Assembly: GCF_003696215.1 (NCBI RefSeq)
Contig: NZ_RFFG01000022.1
Location: 41,700-105,699 of the forward strand
From: Actinomadura harenae
GTDB taxonomy: Bacteria; Actinomycetota; Actinomycetes; Streptosporangiales; Streptosporangiaceae
DNA: 64,000 nucleotides
Direction of reading: 5' to 3'
A model generated the notes under the pieces. That model made no database searches. It was not told where the DNA came from and saw only the letters and a list, made by a program, of their open reading frames with translations. The translations under genes and the position numbers were made by a program. Shown here piece by piece: positions 61,296-64,000 of the stretch (within the stretch, counting starts at the first letter, position 1; every line of letters begins with the position of its first letter).

Positions 61296-61789
61296 TGGCC
61301 GTCTCCTGCCGTGCCCCGTCCGATGGACGGGACGTCGCCGCTGTCGAGCCGGTCCAGGGCGTTCTTGGCGTAGCCCAGCAGCACAAGCGACCCGCTCAGT
61401 GTGTCCCCGCATGAGCCGAGGTTGACGATGGCCTCGTCCAGGGCGCCCAACGTCGCCTGTCCCGTGCCGCCGCCCTCACACGGAACTGCGCGATAGGCGG
61501 ACTGCAACTCCTTTTCGATCTGCCACAGCACGTCGAGAAGCTGATCGAAGGTCTGCGCGAGCAGATCCAGCAGGAACCCTGTCTCGTCCAGGGGACGCGG
61601 TGCCCAGGACGCCGATCGGAGTTTGGTGACCGAGTCGGTCACGGCCTCGGCCAGCGGCAGCGCCGACACGTTCGGTCCTGCGCGTTCAGCGATCGGCACG
61701 GCCACCAGGCGGCCAAGGACGGGACGGCCGGCCAGGCCCGCGTCCTCCTGCGTTCGGCCAAGGCCACCGGTCCGTTTGGTCCACTGCAT
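61292..61789 (-). CDS. Hypothetical helical protein
   Basis: 165 aa, not recognised. The central part is alpha-helical with regular leucines (GFLLDLLAQTFDQLLDVLWQIEKELQSAYRAV), and the C-terminal part (LGALDEAIVNLGSCGDTLSGSLVLLGYAKNALDRLD) is hydrophobic. Start ATG 61789. It overlaps the preceding 62-aa frame, so only one of the two starts may be used. Coupled to 60897-61295. Confidence 0.5.
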   Translation of the reverse strand: MQWTKRTGGLGRTQEDAGLAGRPVLGRLVAVPIAERAGPNVSALPLAEAVTDSVTKLRSASWAPRPLDETGFLLDLLAQTFDQLLDVLWQIEKELQSAYRAVPCEGGGTGQATLGALDEAIVNLGSCGDTLSGSLVLLGYAKNALDRLDSGDVPSIGRGTAGDGQ

Positions 61790-61874
61790 CACGCAACTCC
61801 CGAGGATTGATCGCTTCCACCAACCGCAGCCCCTTGCGCGCCCACACCAACGCCCACCACGAACCCGTGTGCAC
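61686..61874 (-). CDS. Small hypothetical frame between clustered genes
   Basis: 62 residues from GTG 61874, three nucleotides after the preceding stop. Its first half (GSWWALVWARKGLRLVEAINP) looks coding but the second half overlaps the next gene in another frame and resembles a shadow. Either a short real gene or the residue of an upstream frame that was cut short. Confidence 0.3.
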   Translation of the reverse strand: MHTGSWWALVWARKGLRLVEAINPRELRDAVDQTDRWPWPNAGGRGPGRPSRPWPPGGRADR

Positions 61875-61877
61875 GCG

Positions 61878-62036
61878 TTACCAGGCTGACTCCACCCACC
61901 CGAACTCCTGCTGGATCGCCCGCGCCACCACCTGCGCGTCCCCCAGGGAAGGAGGTCCGACCTGACCGCCCCCCTCCCGAGCAGTCGGAGGCCCCACGGA
62001 TCGAACGAGGGCACGGCCGGGGTAATCGCTGCGCAT
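61878..62036 (-). CDS. Small hypothetical protein in minus-strand cluster
   Basis: 52 aa from ATG 62036, overlapping the preceding stop (ATGA). Sequence RSDYPGRALVRSVGPPTAR... ends GDAQVVARAIQQEFGWVESAW. No known domain; supported mainly by the tight overlap with its neighbours. Confidence 0.4.
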   Translation of the reverse strand: MRSDYPGRALVRSVGPPTAREGGGQVGPPSLGDAQVVARAIQQEFGWVESAW

Positions 62037-62410
62037 CACGTCACCGGCACGTCGGCGAACGGCACCGCCAACACATGCGCGATCGCATCGGCCGCCCGCC
62101 TCGGTTCGTCCACAGGGCACAGCGGCTCCAGGTCCGGCGGTTGGTTGCGCTCAGGGGCCGCCCACGCCCACCACCAGAGCGCGTGATCACCCCCATTGGG
62201 GCGACACCACACCTCCTGGTTCAGCCTCGGCGCCATCAACGCACCCAACTTGTCGTCCGGAGCGGGATCACCAGCAGGGTTCCGCACCCACACCACCCCG
62301 TGCCCGTGGACGCGGATCTTCAGACCGCGCGCCTCCAGCTCGGCGACCAGGGCGCGCACAGCCGGAGCACACGCCGCCGCCTCATCCATCGTCAGTCGCG
62401 ACTCACTCAC
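62036..62410 (-). CDS. Hypothetical protein, first gene of minus-strand cluster
   Basis: 124 aa from GTG 62410, with AAGGG 7-8 nt upstream. N-terminal helix (MDEAAACAPAVRALVAELEARGL), then a beta region (RVHGHGVVWVRNPAGDPAPDD) and a Trp-rich core (EVWCRPNGGDHALWWWAWAAPERN). Not recognised, but the compact form suggests a small soluble domain. It overlaps the next gene by 1-4 nt. Confidence 0.55.
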   Translation of the reverse strand: MSESRLTMDEAAACAPAVRALVAELEARGLKIRVHGHGVVWVRNPAGDPAPDDKLGALMAPRLNQEVWCRPNGGDHALWWWAWAAPERNQPPDLEPLCPVDEPRRAADAIAHVLAVPFADVPVT

Positions 62411-62528
62411 CGCGCACCCTTCAGCCTGGGAGCGGGCCCCAGGCCAGGCCGACGAGTGAGGAGGCCAACGCAGGCCGAAACCCACTTCCATCCATGCCTT
62501 CGGAAGCCATTGCAGCGTTCTGACTCAC

Positions 62529-63450
62529 ACTGAACGTTTTTCAGCGGGGTCTGTGGGTTGGGTGATCACAGCATGATCGCGGACGGCGCGGCGGGCCCGG
62601 GAACGTGGAAAGCCCCTGGTAGGACGGGTGATCTCTCACAACCGACCGTCCCCACCAGAGGCTTCACATGCTGTTCTATCGTTCTTCGCTGCCGTTGTCG
62701 CGTCAGACCCTGAACTACACGACCGGAGTGGTCCGCCGGCACCGCACGAGCATCGGCAGCCGAGGCCGAGCACTCACACCGGGTGCGCAAGCGTTGATGG
62801 TGCTGGTCTACCTGCGGAAAGGCGAAACGTTCGCCGGCCTGGCGGCCGGGTTCGGGGTGTCCACCTCGACCGCGTGGCGCTACGTCAACGAGACCGTCCA
62901 GCTGCTGGCCGCCCGCTCACCCAAGCTCGCCCAGGCGTTGCGCAAGGCCGCCCGCGACGGGCTGCTGTACCTGGTGCTGGACGGCACGCTCATCCCGATC
63001 GACCGCGTCGCCGCCGACCGGCCGTTCTACTCCGGGAAACATCGACGGCACGGCATGAACCCGCAGGTCATAGCCGCACCCGACGGAACCATCGTGTGGG
63101 TGTCGGGCGCGTTGCCCGGCTCGGTCCACGACCTGACCGCCGCCCGCATCCGGGACATCCCACGAGAGCTGGACGCCGCCGGGTTCCTGGTCCTGGCCGA
63201 CAAGGCCTACCAAGGCACCGGCGGACCGCTACTCGTCCCCTACCGCGGAACCGGCAAACCCGAGTCGCAGAAGACCGCCAACCGAGCCCACGCCCGGCTC
63301 CGCGCACCCGGCGAACACGCGAACGCCCAGCTCAAACACTGGGCCATCCTGGCCAAACTCCGCTGCTGCCCACACCGAACCGGCCACCCCGCAAAAGCCA
63401 TCCACATCCTACACAACCGCGAAACTCAAGCACGCTGAAAAAGGCTCAGT
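62529..63450. mobile_element. Intact IS5-family insertion sequence
   Basis: About 920 bp with terminal inverted repeats ACTGAACGTTTTTCAGCG (62529-62546) and, read on the other strand from 63450, ACTGAGCCTTTTTCAGCG (16 of 18 matching). It carries one intact transposase gene and, ahead of it, an imperfect hairpin (62605-62620 with 62653-62666). It shares the GGTAGGACGG word with the copy at 5265-6290, so the two are related. The exact target duplication is not clear. Confidence 0.82.
62668..63438 (+). CDS. IS5-family (DDE_Tnp_4-like) transposase
   Basis: 256 aa. Helix-turn-helix (FAGLAAGFGVSTSTAWRYVNE) and DDE triad: Asp in LVLDGTLIPIDRV, Asp in LVLADKAYQGTG, Glu in RAPGEHANAQLKHW. Its stop falls within the right inverted repeat, as expected for an intact element. 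No frameshift is seen. Confidence 0.88.
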   Translation: MLFYRSSLPLSRQTLNYTTGVVRRHRTSIGSRGRALTPGAQALMVLVYLRKGETFAGLAAGFGVSTSTAWRYVNETVQLLAARSPKLAQALRKAARDGLLYLVLDGTLIPIDRVAADRPFYSGKHRRHGMNPQVIAAPDGTIVWVSGALPGSVHDLTAARIRDIPRELDAAGFLVLADKAYQGTGGPLLVPYRGTGKPESQKTANRAHARLRAPGEHANAQLKHWAILAKLRCCPHRTGHPAKAIHILHNRETQAR

Positions 63451-63452
63451 AC

Positions 63453-63518
63453 GTGATTCCCAGGGAGCTGTTCGACGAGTTCAACTCCTTCCCTCGATCC
63501 CCCTGGAGTGGCCGGTGA
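63453..63518 (+). pseudogene. C-terminal stub of an interrupted gene, possibly a toxin
   Basis: Directly after the IS5 element the plus strand reads VIPRELFDEFNSFPRSPWSGR and then stops inside a TGATG overlap with the next gene. A (V/I)IP-x-E-L-x-(D/E)EFN ending followed by a small coupled gene recalls the ends of polymorphic toxin proteins with their immunity genes. The 5' part is not found in the window, so the IS probably cut or replaced it. Confidence 0.4.
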
Positions 63519-63808
63519 TGGACCCTTCTGATCGGCTAGAGAAGTGGCAGCTCGTATTCGCTATTGTCGTGGCCAAGATGCCGTACGGGCTCAGGGCAAG
63601 GGTGCCATCGGGAGAGATTGGCGTTGTGGACCGCGTGTTGATCCATGACCTCCCCTTGAGGGAAGCCGAGTGGCCCAGTGTGGGGGCTGAGATCCTGGTG
63701 GTATGTGGCGGATATACTAGTGGTGGGCAACTTCGGCTGAGTGCTCGCGAGTCGGATATCGACATCGCGGGGGCAAAATTGAAGAAGGCCCAGGCGGAGC
63801 ATGACTGA
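63518..63808 (+). CDS. Small hypothetical protein, possibly immunity-like
   Basis: 96 aa from ATG 63518 (GTG 63515 possible). No signal or TM. After an N-terminal helix (RLEKWQLVFAIVVAKMP), the core (RARVPSGEIGVVDRVLIHD; VGAEILVVCGGYTSGGQLRLS) has the strand spacing of S1/OB-fold proteins, as do some immunity proteins. It overlaps the stop of the broken gene before it (TGATG), which suggests coupled translation. Codon usage is less GC-biased than elsewhere. Confidence 0.55.
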   Translation: MDPSDRLEKWQLVFAIVVAKMPYGLRARVPSGEIGVVDRVLIHDLPLREAEWPSVGAEILVVCGGYTSGGQLRLSARESDIDIAGAKLKKAQAEHD

Positions 63809-63842
63809 GTACCGCAGCTAATTGGTTCTCTCTGCACGACTT

Positions 63843-63872
63843 GGCCCCGCCGGCGTTTTGTCCGGCGGGGCC
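63843..63872 (+). terminator. Rho-independent-like terminator
   Basis: Perfect 11-bp stem GGCCCCGCCGG/CCGGCGGGGCC with an 8-nt loop CGTTTTGT, 34 bp after the previous stop. No T-run follows. Confidence 0.75.
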
Positions 63873-63875
63873 TAG

Positions 63876-64000
63876 GGTTGTCCCGTAACGGTCGGGTGCT
63901 GTGCGCGATGATCTTGGTGTGGAGCGGGTGTTCTGTGCGGATGACCAGGTGTGGGTGCCGACGTTCACGGGGTTGTCGGTTCGGCGGTTCCGTCGTCTGG
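63876..64000 (+). mobile_element. Left end of a further transposase-like element, cut by the window edge
   Basis: From GTG 63919 the frame reads MERVFCADDQVWVPTFTGLSVRRFRRL and runs off the edge. The short N-terminus ending in a SxRRFRRL-type stretch is typical of IS5/HARBI-like transposases. The left terminus may be near GTTGTCCCGTAAC (63878-63890). Too little is visible to name the family with certainty. Confidence 0.4.

Noticed and set aside
1..64000. tRNA, rRNA and riboswitch search by eye
   Set aside because: No cloverleaf, rRNA-like block or known riboswitch core was recognised; short elements could be missed without a covariance-model search.

Overview
The window is high-GC DNA with strong GC codon bias, GTG/TTG starts, many 4-nt GTGA/ATGA gene overlaps and actinobacterial families (SARP regulator, DUF1707, DUF2089, I36 inhibitor, fused receiver/thioredoxin-reductase-like protein). 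It looks like a chromosomal segment of a filamentous actinomycete; Streptosporangiales/Thermomonosporaceae is my guess, not a demonstrated assignment.

Region 1 (1-16.3 kb) is accessory and rich in insertion sequences. A polyprenyl diphosphate synthase runs off the left edge and may carry a frameshift. It is followed by an intact IS630-type element with a TA duplication, an IS3 remnant that has lost a catalytic Asp, a secreted beta-sandwich protein, and an IS5-type element. Next comes a compact biosynthetic-looking cluster: a large SARP/NB-ARC/TPR regulator divergent from a tightly packed run of HemN-like radical SAM enzyme, ATP-grasp ligase, MFS exporter, amino-acid permease and a YbaK/ProX-like tRNA-editing domain. 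A decayed ISL3 transposase closes the region. The divergent promoter carries 11-bp-periodic direct repeats, as SARP sites do. I infer a small amino-acid or dipeptide product with tRNA trans-editing as possible self-protection. This is the best candidate for an undescribed system.

Region 2 (16.3-28 kb) holds extracellular or stress-type genes: a large metalloprotease without a visible signal peptide, a secreted BNR-repeat protein, an MmyB-like regulator divergent from an aldo/keto reductase, a VOC protein, a second aldo/keto reductase, an I36-type inhibitor, two tiny membrane proteins and an overlapping pair of unknown genes, one perhaps nucleotidyltransferase-like.

Region 3 (28.2-41.8 kb) is one long catabolic operon: IolD-like ThDP enzyme, aldehyde dehydrogenase, IlvD/Edd dehydratase, IclR regulator, ABC sugar-type binding protein and two permeases (no ATPase), Gfo/Idh dehydrogenase, glycerol kinase and FAD glycerol-3-phosphate dehydrogenase. 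Together they suggest import and oxidation/dehydration of a sugar or sugar acid joined to glycerol metabolism, by a route I cannot match to a named pathway.

Region 4 (42-60.8 kb) is mixed: a TetR/FAD-monooxygenase pair around a perfect 20-bp inverted repeat, a secreted coiled-coil protein, oxidoreductases, a DUF2089/SHOCT/DUF1707 module, an amidase, a receiver/TrxR-like fusion and its likely partner histidine kinase, a TetR/M14 carboxypeptidase pair, and an unusual LuxR-HTH/transmembrane/RlpA-like fusion.

Region 5 (60.9-64 kb) has a minus-strand run of small unknown genes, an intact IS5-type element, what may be a broken toxin end followed by an immunity-like gene, a strong terminator, and the start of another apparent transposase at the right edge.
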